Source: VRUE01 sp963715455
GTDB lineage: Bacteria; Actinomycetota; Thermoleophilia; Solirubrobacterales; 70-9
Reading direction: 5' to 3'
Length of the DNA stretch: 64,000 nucleotides
NCBI GenBank assembly: GCA_963715455.1
Contig: OY970245.1
Location: 1,798,001-1,862,000, forward strand
Within the stretch, counting starts at the first letter, position 1. Every line of letters begins with the position of its first letter. The notes under the pieces are model-generated. The model was given only the letters and a program-made list of their open reading frames with translations. It searched no databases and was not told the origin of the DNA. Shown here one piece after another: positions 25,269-33,941 of this stretch. Both the position numbers and the translations under genes were made by a program.

Positions 25269-27476
25269 GTGGTCGAGGAGTTCGATTCGCCTGCGGGTGA
25301 AAACGGCAACGGCGTGGCCAGCGATGTCGATGTGGCCGCCTCGCTGGCGGCGATCGACCGCGCCGCGGTCACCCGTGCCTTTGACTTCGCCTGCGATCGC
25401 CATGCCGACCAGCTGCGCCGCTCGGGGGACGAGTTCATCACCCATCCGGTCGGCGTGGCGCAGATCTGCGCCGGCATGCGGCTCGACACCGAGACGCTCT
25501 GCGCGGCCCTGTTGCACGACACAGTCGAGGACACCAGTGCCAGCCTCGAGGAGATCCACGCAGAGTTCGGCGAGGAGATCGCTCAGCTAGTCGACGGTGT
25601 CACCAAGCTGACCGGGATCGCCTTCGAGAGCCGCGACGAGCGGCAGGCCGAGAACTACCGCAAGATGATGGTGGCGATGGCCACCGACGTCAGGGTGATC
25701 CTGATCAAGCTGGCCGACCGCTTGCACAACATGCGCACTCTGGGCGCCCTGCCCAAGCAGAAGCAGATGATCAAGTCGCGCGAGACGCTGGAGATCTACG
25801 CGCCACTCGCCCACCGGCTGGGGATCCACGCGATCAAGTGGGAGCTGGAGGACCTCGCTTTCGCCACCCTGCACCCGCGCAAGTACGCGGAGATCAAGAA
25901 GTTGGTCTCACAGCAGCGCGATGAGCGCGAGACCTACGTTGCCGACGCTGGTCGCTTCCTCAACCACGAGCTTGCCGATGTTGGGATCGAGGCCGAGATT
26001 TCCGGCCGCGCCAAGCACTTCTACTCGATCTACACGAAGATGACCAAGAAGGGGCGCGAGTTCAACGAGATCTTCGATCTCACCGCGATGCGGGTCATCG
26101 TCGGCTCGGTGAAGGACTGCTACGGCGCAATTGGCGTCATCCACTCGCTCTGGAAGCCGCTACCGGGCCGTTTCAAGGACTGGATCGCGATGCCCAAGCC
26201 GAACATGTACCAGGCACTGCACACAACGGTGATCGGACCGGAAGGTAAGCCCCTGGAGATTCAGATCCGCACCGAGGAGATGCACAAGCTGGCCGAGTAC
26301 GGGATCGCCGCCCACGTTGCCTACAAGGAGGGGGGTGTCGCCGATCCGCGCCGCGAGAAGATGACTTGGCTGCGCCAGCTGGTCGAGACCGAGGGCGATC
26401 AGGACCCGGCCGAGTTCCTCGAGTCGCTGCGCGTCGACCTCTTCGAGGATGAAGTCTTCGTCTTCACGCCGAAGGGCGAGGTGAAGAACCTCTCAGCTGG
26501 CTCGACGCCGCTCGATTTCGCCTACGCCGTGCATACCGATGTCGGCCATGCCTGCGTCGGTGCCAAGGTCAACGGCTCGATCGTGCCGCTGCATTACCAG
26601 CTGCGCTCCGGCGACATCGTCGAGGTACTCACTGCCAAGCAGAAGCGTGGCCCCTCACGCGACTGGCTGAAGTTGGTGCGTACCAGCCGTGCCCGCAACA
26701 AGATCCGTGCCTTTTTCAAGGAGGAGAGCCGCGAGGACGCCGAGCGTAAGGGTCGTGAAGGGCTCGAAGAAGCGTTGCGCACTCGCGGCCTGCCGATGCA
26801 GAAGGTGGCTGCCTCGCCGCTGCTCGTCGACGTGATCCGCGAGATGGGCTTCCGTAAGGCGACCGAGTTCTACATCGCCCTCGGACAGGGCAAGGTCTCG
26901 ACCAAGGCGGTCGCCAACAAGTTGATGCAGCGCCTCAAGGCAGGTGAGGCAGTGGAGGAGGCCGATCCGCTGGGAATCGGCGGAGGCCACCGCGAGGACA
27001 AGGCGCGGCGCACCAAGGATGCCTCCAATTACGGCATCCGCGTCAAGGGGGCGGTAAGCAACGTCGCCGTGCGGCTCGCCAAGTGCTGTCGGCCGGTGCC
27101 CGGCGACGAGATCGCCGGCTACGTCTCGCTTGGCCGGGGGATCACAATCCACCGCACCGACTGCAAGAATATGAAGGCCCTCAAGCGAGCGCCGGAACGC
27201 TTCGTCGAGGTCGGCTGGGACGGCGACAACGAGTCCTCCTATCGGGTCGAGCTGCAGATCGACGCGCACGATCGCACCCGCTTGCTGGAGGACCTCTCGC
27301 GCACCTTCTCCGAGGCGGGCATCAACATCATCGGCGCGACTTGTACGACCAACCACCCGATGGTGAAGAACACCTTCGTGGTCGAGGTGGGCGACACCGA
27401 GCAGCTAAAGAACTGCATCGCCCGGCTGCGCAATGTGGAGAGCGTCTTCGACGCCTACCGGATCACGCCAGCCTGA
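25269..27476 (+). CDS. rel: Bifunctional (p)ppGpp synthetase/hydrolase (Rel)
   Basis: About 735 residues. HD hydrolase: HPVGVAQICAGM, LLHDTVEDT and LADRLHNMRT. Synthetase: KHFYSIYTKMTKKGREFNEI, DLTAMRVIV, and KPNMYQALHTTVIGPEG. TGS domain: VFTPKGEVKNLSAGSTPLDF. A zinc-finger/helical part (KCCRPVPGDEI, HRTDCKNM) and C-terminal ACT domain complete it. The start is uncertain: GTG 25269 is the first canonical codon after recJ; the frame is open upstream but only as a recJ shadow. It sets stringent-response levels. Confidence 0.95.
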   Translation: MVEEFDSPAGENGNGVASDVDVAASLAAIDRAAVTRAFDFACDRHADQLRRSGDEFITHPVGVAQICAGMRLDTETLCAALLHDTVEDTSASLEEIHAEFGEEIAQLVDGVTKLTGIAFESRDERQAENYRKMMVAMATDVRVILIKLADRLHNMRTLGALPKQKQMIKSRETLEIYAPLAHRLGIHAIKWELEDLAFATLHPRKYAEIKKLVSQQRDERETYVADAGRFLNHELADVGIEAEISGRAKHFYSIYTKMTKKGREFNEIFDLTAMRVIVGSVKDCYGAIGVIHSLWKPLPGRFKDWIAMPKPNMYQALHTTVIGPEGKPLEIQIRTEEMHKLAEYGIAAHVAYKEGGVADPRREKMTWLRQLVETEGDQDPAEFLESLRVDLFEDEVFVFTPKGEVKNLSAGSTPLDFAYAVHTDVGHACVGAKVNGSIVPLHYQLRSGDIVEVLTAKQKRGPSRDWLKLVRTSRARNKIRAFFKEESREDAERKGREGLEEALRTRGLPMQKVAASPLLVDVIREMGFRKATEFYIALGQGKVSTKAVANKLMQRLKAGEAVEEADPLGIGGGHREDKARRTKDASNYGIRVKGAVSNVAVRLAKCCRPVPGDEIAGYVSLGRGITIHRTDCKNMKALKRAPERFVEVGWDGDNESSYRVELQIDAHDRTRLLEDLSRTFSEAGINIIGATCTTNHPMVKNTFVVEVGDTEQLKNCIARLRNVESVFDAYRITPA

Positions 27477-28445
27477 TCAGGAAATCACTGTGAGGGCGCC
27501 GGGGTCGACGCGCAGCTCCATGTGGGTCTTCTCGCCGATGTAGTCACCGTCGACCTGTACCGGGAAGGGGCGGGTGACGCCGTCCTTGGTCTCCGAGGCG
27601 GAGGCGATCGTCGCCTCGGTGATCGCGGCGAAGTGCTCGATCTGGCGATGCCTCGCCGCCGGGCTCTTCTCGCTGAAGATGCGCGGAATCAGGGTCGGCA
27701 TGTCGCGCTGCGCCGCACGCTTGAGTACGCCCAGCGCGAGGTGCCCGTCGTCGAAGGCGACCCCCTCGCAGACGCGCACCGGGCGGCTGGCAAAGTAGGT
27801 GAAGGGGTCGGAGTTCTGGGCTAGCGCGGTGACACCCTCGGCGTGCTCGCCATCTCCGGTCTCGACTCGCAGGCAAACCGGGTTGTAGAGGTAGGAGCGG
27901 TAGAAAGCCGAGACCGCCGCCCAGGTGAAGTAGTACGGGCCGGCCGCCGACTTGAGCCGCGGATGGGCGTCGACACGCTTAACGACCGTGGCGTCGATAC
28001 CAGCCCCGCAGGAGAAGACGAAGTGACGGCCGTCGACCTTGCCCAGGTCGATGCGCCGCGGTTGCCACTCATCGACCAGGGCCAGCAGGTGCTCGGTTGC
28101 GTCGACCACGTCGTTGGGGATGCCCAGGGTGCGGCAGACGACGTTGGTTGAGCCGCCGGGCAGGACGGAGACCGGTACGTCAGTGCCGGCGAGCCCGTTG
28201 GCGACCTCGTTGAGCGTGCCGTCGCCGCCGAAGGCGACCACCACGTCGTAGCCGTGGTCGCGCACCTCGCGACCGATCTCGGTGGCGTGGTTCTGCGCCT
28301 CGGTCATGATCGTTTCCACCTCGTAGCGACCCTGCAGCGCGTAGACGACGAGGTTCTTCAGCCGGTCGGAGACCGTCGTCGCGTAGGGGTTGACGATGAT
28401 CAGCATGCGCTTCTTGGCGGAGCGGCGGCTACCCGGTCGTCTCAT
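27477..28445 (-). CDS. Diacylglycerol/lipid kinase family protein
   Basis: 322 residues from ATG 28445. The DAGK catalytic fold is clear: LIIVNPYATTVSDRLKNLV, the nucleotide loop VVAFGGDGTLNEVANGL, VLPGGSTNVVCRTLGIP, and IDLGKVDGRHFVFSCGAGID. It phosphorylates a lipid such as diacylglycerol, or possibly a sphingosine-like or undecaprenyl lipid; the exact lipid cannot be told. The first 17 bases overlap the 3' end of the MBL gene, so they are coupled. It converges on rel with no gap. Confidence 0.9.
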   Translation of the reverse strand: MRRPGSRRSAKKRMLIIVNPYATTVSDRLKNLVVYALQGRYEVETIMTEAQNHATEIGREVRDHGYDVVVAFGGDGTLNEVANGLAGTDVPVSVLPGGSTNVVCRTLGIPNDVVDATEHLLALVDEWQPRRIDLGKVDGRHFVFSCGAGIDATVVKRVDAHPRLKSAAGPYYFTWAAVSAFYRSYLYNPVCLRVETGDGEHAEGVTALAQNSDPFTYFASRPVRVCEGVAFDDGHLALGVLKRAAQRDMPTLIPRIFSEKSPAARHRQIEHFAAITEATIASASETKDGVTRPFPVQVDGDYIGEKTHMELRVDPGALTVIS

Positions 28446-29436
28446 AGCGGATCACCTCCCCGTCGCTGGCTTCGCGCGCGCGGCCCTCGTTGACGAGCAG
28501 ATCGGTGTGGCCGATCACCTCGGAGAGGGTGAGGAAGGCCTGGGTGACGGCGACGTTGCCCCAGATCGCCTGGGCGATCTCGTAGCCACTGCGGGGCTGC
28601 TCGGCGATCAGCTTGAAGATCTTCTCCTTGCGTCGCTCGTGCTTGGCAATGCGGTCATCGATCAGGGCGACATGGTCGACGACCGGCTCGCCGTGGCCAG
28701 AGAGGACGATCTCGGCCGGCATCTCGCGCGTCTTGCGCATCGATTCGATGTAGGTGACGAGCGCCTGAGGACGCTCGGTCGAGCCGTCCAGGGGCCGGCT
28801 GATCAGCGGGTTGGAGGAGATGTGGGCGATCAGGTGGTCGGCGGCGATCAGGATCTTGCGCTGTGCGTCCCAGAAGACCGTGTCGGAGGGGCTGTGGCCG
28901 GGGCGGTGGATCGCCTGCAGGGTGCGATCGCGGAAGGGCAGGGCCTGGCCGTCCGCGAACGGCTGCGTCACCTCGACGTGCGAGCCCCAGCCGCGGAAGC
29001 TGCGCGAGACGCTGCGCAGGGCGACGGTCACCTCCTCGGGGATGCCGTTGCGGATCATCAGCTCGACCGCGAAACGATCCTCGGCCTCGGCGTCCTCATC
29101 GAAGTTAGCCAGCCGCTCGCTGGCGATGCCCAGCGCTGCCACCTTGGCGCCGGAGCGCTGCACGACGATCTCCGCCAGGCCGAGGTGGTCGATGTGCTGG
29201 TGGGTGATGACGAGCAGCTCGAGGTCGTCGATCGAGTGGCCGCGCTCCGCAAGCTGGGACTGCAGCTCGTCGAGCGCCTTGCCCGAGTTGGGGCCGGTGT
29301 CGACCAGGGTCAGCGGCTCGTCCTCGATCAGGTAGCAGTTGACCCGTCCGACGGCAAAGGGTGTGGGGATGCGCAGGCAGTGGATTCCGGCCAGCGCCGC
29401 CTGCTCCAGCGCCTCCTCGGGAGTCAGCCCGCTCAC
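28429..29436 (-). CDS. MBL-fold metallo-hydrolase
   Basis: 335 residues from GTG 29436, which overlaps the phosphomannomutase stop as GTGA; a longer frame to 29781 is only its shadow. The zinc motif is THQHIDHLGL (HxHxDH), with later ligand His in HRPGHSPSDT, Asp in AADHLIAH and His in LSGHGEPV. The C-terminal winged-helix-like segment (KIFKLIAEQPRSGYEIAQAI) is typical of LACTB2-like members. Substrate unknown; hydrolysis of thioesters or nucleic-acid ends are the family options. Confidence 0.88.
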   Translation of the reverse strand: MSGLTPEEALEQAALAGIHCLRIPTPFAVGRVNCYLIEDEPLTLVDTGPNSGKALDELQSQLAERGHSIDDLELLVITHQHIDHLGLAEIVVQRSGAKVAALGIASERLANFDEDAEAEDRFAVELMIRNGIPEEVTVALRSVSRSFRGWGSHVEVTQPFADGQALPFRDRTLQAIHRPGHSPSDTVFWDAQRKILIAADHLIAHISSNPLISRPLDGSTERPQALVTYIESMRKTREMPAEIVLSGHGEPVVDHVALIDDRIAKHERRKEKIFKLIAEQPRSGYEIAQAIWGNVAVTQAFLTLSEVIGHTDLLVNEGRAREASDGEVIRYETTG

Positions 29437-30815
29437 GCGCGGATCAGTCCGAGGACCTCGTCGCGCTTGGCTTCCATGTCCCCACGTGAGACCAACGACT
29501 CGAGGTTGAGTCGCAGTAGTGGCTCGGTATTGGAGGGACGTACGTTGAAGTGCCACTCCTCGTAATCGACCGAGATGCCGTCGAGGGTCGCCTGTTGGCC
29601 GTCGCTGTAGCGCGCGGCGATCTCGGCGATCTTCGCCGTGGGGTCGGCGACCTCGGAGTTGATCTCGCCGGAGATGAAGTAACGCGAGCGGAACTCGGCC
29701 ATCAGCTCGGCCAGCGAGCGACCGTCGACGGAGAGCAGCTCCAGCATCAGCAAGGCGGGAATCGTCCCCGAGTCGGCGCACCAGAAGTCGCGGAAGTAGT
29801 AGTGGCCGGAGACCTCGCCGCCGAAGACGGCGCTCTCCTCGCGCATGCGCTGCTTGAAGAAGGCGTGGCCGACCCGGGAGAGATCCGAGCGACCGCCCTC
29901 GGCGGCGACCAGGTCGGGCACGGCGCGGCTCGAGCGCGGGTCGTAGAGGATCGTCGCGCCGGGGTTCTTGGCGAGGGCCGCCCGGGCCAGCAGGGCGCAG
30001 ATGAAGTCGCCGTCGCAGAACTCGCCGCTGCCGTCGATGAAGAAGCAGCGGTCCGCGTCGCCGTCCCAGGCGATGCCCAGGTCGGCGCCGGTCGCCCGCA
30101 CCCGCTCGATGATCATCTCCCGGTTCTCGGGCAGCAGCGGGTTGGGTTCGTGGTCGGGGAACTCGCCGTCGGGCTGGAAGTACATCTCCTCGAGCCGGAG
30201 GCCGAGCCCGTGCAGGGTCGGCCCGACCATCGGCCCGGCCATGCCGTTGCCCCCGTCGACCACCACCTTCATCGGGGTCACCTTGGCCGGGTCGATGAAA
30301 GAGAGGGCGTGGGCGCGGTACTCCTCCCAGATGTCGACCTCCTCGAGAGAGCCGCCACCGGGCGCGTGACCCAGGCCAGCTTCGATCTCGTCCCGCACGT
30401 CGCCGATGCCGGCGTCGCCGGAGAGCGGCAGGGCCCCCTCGCGGACCAGCTTGACGCCGGTGTAGGCCTTGGGGTTATGCGAGGCGGTGACCATCGCGCC
30501 GCCGTCGAGCTCGCGCGAGCCGACCAGGTGGTAGAGCATCTCGGTGGCGACCATGCCGGCGTCGAGCACTGTCGCCCCCTCGAAGATCAACCCGTCGCGC
30601 AGCTCGGCGGCCATCTCCGGCGCGGTGAGCCGCATGTCGCGGCCGAGGCCGACCCGCAGCTCGCTCGTCTGCTTGCCGCGCAAGCGGGCCAGCACCCGGG
30701 CGAAGGCGCGGCCGATCGCATGCGCGGTGGTCGCGTCCATTTCTTCGCCGTAAAGGCCGCGAATGTCATAGGCCTTGAAGATGCCGGGCGGGGCCAGGGT
30801 CGACTGTTCGCTCAA
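29433..30815 (-). CDS. manB: Phosphomannomutase/phosphoglucomutase
   Basis: 460 residues, full length. The alpha-D-phosphohexomutase hallmarks are all present: N-terminal FKAYDIRGLYGEEMDA, phosphoserine loop VTASHNPKAYTG, metal loop WDGDADRCFFID, sugar loop GGEVSGHYYFRD, and the C-terminal phosphate-binding RPSNTEPLLRLNLE. It interconverts hexose 1- and 6-phosphates for sugar-nucleotide synthesis. It starts at TTG 30815 behind AAGGAGG, overlapping the HIT gene stop. Mannose versus glucose preference cannot be decided here. Confidence 0.93.
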   Translation of the reverse strand: MSEQSTLAPPGIFKAYDIRGLYGEEMDATTAHAIGRAFARVLARLRGKQTSELRVGLGRDMRLTAPEMAAELRDGLIFEGATVLDAGMVATEMLYHLVGSRELDGGAMVTASHNPKAYTGVKLVREGALPLSGDAGIGDVRDEIEAGLGHAPGGGSLEEVDIWEEYRAHALSFIDPAKVTPMKVVVDGGNGMAGPMVGPTLHGLGLRLEEMYFQPDGEFPDHEPNPLLPENREMIIERVRATGADLGIAWDGDADRCFFIDGSGEFCDGDFICALLARAALAKNPGATILYDPRSSRAVPDLVAAEGGRSDLSRVGHAFFKQRMREESAVFGGEVSGHYYFRDFWCADSGTIPALLMLELLSVDGRSLAELMAEFRSRYFISGEINSEVADPTAKIAEIAARYSDGQQATLDGISVDYEEWHFNVRPSNTEPLLRLNLESLVSRGDMEAKRDEVLGLIRA

Positions 30816-31309
30816 AACGCCTCCTTCAGCGCCGCGTAGCTCTGCTCGAGGGTCTGCGGCATGACCTTCGTGTCGGCGACCACCGGCATGAAGTTGGTGT
30901 CGCCACCCCAGCGCGGCACGACGTGCATGTGGATGTGGTGCTCGACCCCGGCGCCGGCGACCCGCCCCTGGTTGAAGCCGACGTTGTAGCCGTGCGGGTC
31001 GTAGACGTCCTCGAGCCGGCGCATCGCCTGCTGGGCGAGGCCCATCATCTCGGCGACCGTCTCCGGCGCCAGGTCCTGGATGCGCCCGATGTGCTCGTAG
31101 GGTGCCACCATCAGGTGCCCGTTCGTATACGGGAAGAGGTTGAGGATGACGAAGCAGCGCTCGCCGCGGTGGACGATCAAGTTGGCCTCGTCATCCTCTG
31201 CGGCCGGCTTGGCGCAGAAGATGCAGTCCTCCTCGATGTCCTTGGCTGCGTCCTTCACGTAGGCGAGGCGCCAGGGCGCCCAGATGCGGAAATTTGCCAC
31301 GCCTCGCAT
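30812..31309 (-). CDS. HIT-family hydrolase/phosphorylase
   Basis: About 165 residues from ATG 31309 (an upstream TTG at 31324 and a GTG at 31300 are alternatives). The zinc-type CIFC near residue 31, the segment FVILNLFPYTNGHLMVAPYE and the triad motif HHIHMHVVPRW identify it as a histidine-triad nucleotide-binding protein of the AP4A-phosphorylase-like group. It likely cleaves dinucleoside polyphosphates or AMP-linked substrates. It is the first gene of the (-) run of manB, MBL and lipid kinase, all overlapping. Confidence 0.92.
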   Translation of the reverse strand: MRGVANFRIWAPWRLAYVKDAAKDIEEDCIFCAKPAAEDDEANLIVHRGERCFVILNLFPYTNGHLMVAPYEHIGRIQDLAPETVAEMMGLAQQAMRRLEDVYDPHGYNVGFNQGRVAGAGVEHHIHMHVVPRWGGDTNFMPVVADTKVMPQTLEQSYAALKEAF

Positions 31310-31343
31310 CCTATGTAAGACCAAGCCGCCCCCGGACGCGGAA

Positions 31344-31385
31344 ACACAGACGCGAGATCGCCGGGTGTGACGAGCGCGTCTGTGT
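31344..31385. repeat. Palindrome between HIT and second CorA gene
   Basis: ACACAGACGCG (31344-31354) is repeated inverted as CGCGTCTGTGT (31375-31385), 11 bp with a 20-base spacer. GCCGCC (31325-31330) and GGCGGC (31396-31401) add an outer imperfect arm. The element fills the gap between the CorA stop region and the HIT start, so it can serve as a CorA terminator or a HIT promoter-region hairpin. Confidence 0.6.
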
Positions 31386-31409
31386 GAGAGCAGAGGAGGC
31401 GGCGCCTGA

Positions 31410-32417
31410 TCAGAGCCAGCCGCGATTGCGGAAGTAACCGACCATCGCGAGGAGGATCGTCACCATCGCGCCGAGCAGGATCCAGAAGGCGGTTGTGTCG
31501 CCCTCGCCGGGTACGTGCACGTTGGCCCCCCAGATGCTGGCGATCAGGGTCAGCGGTAGGACGATGACGCTGATCGAGGTGAGCACGCGGAGGATGTCGT
31601 TGACCCGGTGCGAGATCACCGACTCGTTGGTCTCGGCCAGCGCCTCGACCACCTCCTTGTAGTTCTCCAGCATGTCCCAGATGCGCTCGTGGGCATCGAC
31701 GATGTCGTCGAAGTAGATCTCCAGGTCGAGGTCGGTGGCCAAGTAGCGCTGCTTGACTCTCTCCAGGTCGCGCAGCACCGGGCGCTGCGGGCGGATCACC
31801 TTGCGGAAGTTGATGATCTCCTGCTTGACGTTGGAGATGTCACGGACGACCTCCTCGGAGCGCCCCTCGAAGATGTCGTCCTCGAGCGCGTCGAGCTTGT
31901 TGCCGATCTTGCGCAGCATCGGGAAGCAGTAGTCGAAGCTGTCGTCGACGAGCCGGTAGAGCAGGTAGCCGGAGCCGCGCGAGAAGAGCTGCTCGCGCAG
32001 CTCCTCCTTGGCGCGGCAGCGCTCGAAGAGGTACTCGACCGGCTGCAGGGGCTGGTTGGGGATCGTCACCAGGTAGCCAGGGCCGACGAAGAGATCGAGC
32101 TCGCCGGTGCCCAGCCGTCCGGCTGCGGGGTCGAAGACGGGGAAGTGGAGGACGATGAAGAGGTAGTCGTCGTAGACGTCGATCTTCGGTCGCTGGTTGC
32201 GCGAGAGCACGTCCTCGAGGTCGAGGGCGTGGAAGTCGAAGTTCTCCTCCAGCCAGGCACGCTCCAGCCCACCCGGTCGCTCGATGTTGACCCAGCGCAG
32301 GCCAGCAGAGTCGATTTGCTCGACTCTAGGCGTCTGCGGCTCAGCCTGGGCAGTGGCCGGGACGAGCTCGCCGCGCCGCGCTGCCCGTCGCAGCCTCGGC
32401 TTCGGAAGGTTCGGCAT
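31410..32417 (-). CDS. corA: CorA-family Mg2+ transporter (GAN motif)
   Basis: 335 residues from ATG 32417; a longer frame to 33137 runs over the riboswitch and is rejected. Typical CorA build: RWVNIERPGGLERAWLEENF, soluble domain with RPKIDVYDDYLFIVLHFP, coiled helices, then the pore region VLPLTLIASIWGANVHVPGE and a second helix ending in GYFRNRGWL. The signature here is GAN instead of GMN, as in the CorA-like protein at 13920. It is divergent from the SAM riboswitch. Confidence 0.92.
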   Translation of the reverse strand: MPNLPKPRLRRAARRGELVPATAQAEPQTPRVEQIDSAGLRWVNIERPGGLERAWLEENFDFHALDLEDVLSRNQRPKIDVYDDYLFIVLHFPVFDPAAGRLGTGELDLFVGPGYLVTIPNQPLQPVEYLFERCRAKEELREQLFSRGSGYLLYRLVDDSFDYCFPMLRKIGNKLDALEDDIFEGRSEEVVRDISNVKQEIINFRKVIRPQRPVLRDLERVKQRYLATDLDLEIYFDDIVDAHERIWDMLENYKEVVEALAETNESVISHRVNDILRVLTSISVIVLPLTLIASIWGANVHVPGEGDTTAFWILLGAMVTILLAMVGYFRNRGWL

Positions 32418-32523
32418 CGCTCTGGCTCCTCGGCTCGACAGGCATAGCGAGACTAGGTTAGCCGTCGATCCCGGTACGCGATGGGCGAGATTTCCCCTGG
32501 TAAGGTTCATCCCTACATAAGCG

Positions 32524-32639
32524 CCACATCTAGAGGGGTGGAGGGACTGGCCCGTAGAAGCCCCGGCAACCATCTCGAACCTTCGGGTTCGGGGCAGGTG
32601 CCAACTCCAGCAGGTCGATGTTAGGCCTGGAAGATGTGG
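32524..32639 (+). promoter_or_regulatory. SAM-I (S-box) riboswitch aptamer
   Basis: The conserved S-box parts are all readable: P1 arms CCACATC (32524-32530) and GATGTGG (32633-32639), the core GAGGGACTGGCCC, CCCCGGCAACC, and GGTGCCAACTCCAGCAGG before the final GGAAGATG. SAM binding closes P1. The 3' arm of P1 also starts an antiterminator stem that includes the 5' half of the terminator at 32657, so high SAM should switch the downstream genes off. It governs the thrC-like and cysO-like genes. Confidence 0.95.
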
Positions 32640-32656
32640 GGAAGAGTCCGATCGGA

Positions 32657-32683
32657 CCTCTGCCCCACAGGCGGAGGTTTTTT
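32657..32683 (+). terminator. Riboswitch-controlled intrinsic terminator
   Basis: CCTCTGCC (32657-32664) pairs with GGCGGAGG (32670-32677, one G-T wobble) over a 5-base loop and is followed directly by six T (32678-32683). The same CCTCTGCC can instead pair with AGAG and GTGGGG upstream (32636-32646), forming the antiterminator when P1 is open. Confidence 0.88.
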
Positions 32684-32708
32684 CGTAGGCGACGGAAAGC
32701 GAGATCGG

Positions 32709-33941
32709 ATGGCAATTGAGAACCTGAAGTGCAAGGAGTGCGGGGCGACCTATGACCTCGGCGCCCATTTCGCCTGTGAAAGTTGCTTCGGCCCGCTGGA
32801 AGTCGCCTATGACTTCTCGGCGCTCGACCCGGCCGAGACCAAGCGCAAGATCCAGGCTGGCTCGCAGGGAATCTGGCGCTACGCGGATTTCCTCCCCTTC
32901 GAGGGACGGCCGGGCGATCCACTCGAGCCCGGCCTGACCCCGCTGCTGCGCGCCGACCGTCTGGCCGAGCGCCTCGGCCTCGACGCCGAGCTGTGGATCA
33001 AGAACGACGCCGCCAACCCAACCCACTCCTTCAAGGACCGAGTCGTCGCCGTTGCCGTCGCCAAGGCGCAGGAGCTCGGCTTCACGACCGTTGCCTGCGC
33101 CTCGACCGGCAACCTCGCCAACGCCGTCGCCGCCCATGCCGCCGCCGCTGGCCTGGAGTCCTACGTCTTCGTGCCCGCCAACCTCGAGGAGCAGAAGCTG
33201 CTTGCCACCGGCATCTACGGCACCAACCTGGTCGGCGTGCGCGGCAACTACGACGACGTCAACCGGCTCTGCACGCAGCTCGCCGAAACCCGGCCCTGGG
33301 CTTTCGTCAACGTCAACCTGCGTCCTTACTACGCCGAGGGCTCCAAGACGCTCGCCTATGAGACGGCCGAGCAGCTCGGTTGGTCGCTGCCCGATCGCGT
33401 CGTTTGCCCGATCGCCTCAGGTTCGCTCTTCACCAAGGTCGGGCGCGGCTTCCAGGAGTGGCTCGACATTGGCTTGGTCAAGGGCTCCCAGCCGATCTTC
33501 AACGGTGCCCAGGCGGAGGGCTGCAGCCCCGTGGCCACCGCCTTCGCTGAAGGCTGGGACGTCTGCAAGCCGCAGCGGCCGGAGACGATTGCCAAGAGCC
33601 TGGCGATCGGCGATCCGGCCGATGGGCCCTACGCGGTTGAGCAGGCGCGCCGCACCGAGGGCGCGATCGACTCGGTCACCGACGTCGAGATCCGCGACGG
33701 GATCCGCCTGCTTGCCGAGACAACCGGGATCTTCACCGAGACCGCGGGTGGGGTGACGATCGGCGTGCTGGCCAAGCTCGCCCAGCGCGGCGACATCGGT
33801 GTCGGCGAGCGGGTCGTCGTCTACATCACCGGCGAGGGACTGAAGACGCTCGACGCGACCCGCGATAGGTTCCAGATGCACGAGATAGACCCCGCCCTCG
33901 AGAGCTTCGAGGCCGAGTTTCGCCAGGAGGTAGCCGTCTGA
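32709..33941 (+). CDS. thrC: Threonine-synthase-like PLP enzyme under SAM control; possible homocysteine synthase
   Basis: 410 residues. Fold type II PLP enzyme: the N-terminal zinc-ribbon has Cys 8, 11, 23 and 26; PLP lysine is K109 in NPTHSFKDRVV; phosphate loop is in CASTGNLANAVAAHAAAAGL. Ordinary threonine synthases read NPTGSFKDRGM here, so this is a diverged branch. The riboswitch fits methionine, not threonine, supply, and a CysO-like sulfur carrier is encoded in the overlapping next gene (ATG 33941). By analogy with CysM, which uses O-phosphoserine and CysO-thiocarboxylate, it may make homocysteine from O-phosphohomoserine. Threonine synthase remains the conservative label. Confidence 0.85.
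   Translation: MAIENLKCKECGATYDLGAHFACESCFGPLEVAYDFSALDPAETKRKIQAGSQGIWRYADFLPFEGRPGDPLEPGLTPLLRADRLAERLGLDAELWIKNDAANPTHSFKDRVVAVAVAKAQELGFTTVACASTGNLANAVAAHAAAAGLESYVFVPANLEEQKLLATGIYGTNLVGVRGNYDDVNRLCTQLAETRPWAFVNVNLRPYYAEGSKTLAYETAEQLGWSLPDRVVCPIASGSLFTKVGRGFQEWLDIGLVKGSQPIFNGAQAEGCSPVATAFAEGWDVCKPQRPETIAKSLAIGDPADGPYAVEQARRTEGAIDSVTDVEIRDGIRLLAETTGIFTETAGGVTIGVLAKLAQRGDIGVGERVVVYITGEGLKTLDATRDRFQMHEIDPALESFEAEFRQEVAV

Noticed and set aside
24894..27476. An 860-residue Rel reading starting within recJ
   Set aside because: The extra N-terminal part is a shadow of recJ with no Rel likeness.
28390..29565. A 391-codon plus-strand frame opposite the MBL gene
   Set aside because: It is antisense to a clear MBL hydrolase and has no recognisable fold.
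29550..30839. A 429-codon plus-strand frame opposite the phosphomannomutase gene
   Set aside because: The minus-strand protein carries all phosphohexomutase motifs; the plus frame is Val/Ala/Gly/Asp-rich shadow sequence.
31410..33137. A longer second CorA reading to 33137
   Set aside because: It would run across the SAM riboswitch and into thrC; ATG 32417 gives the normal length.
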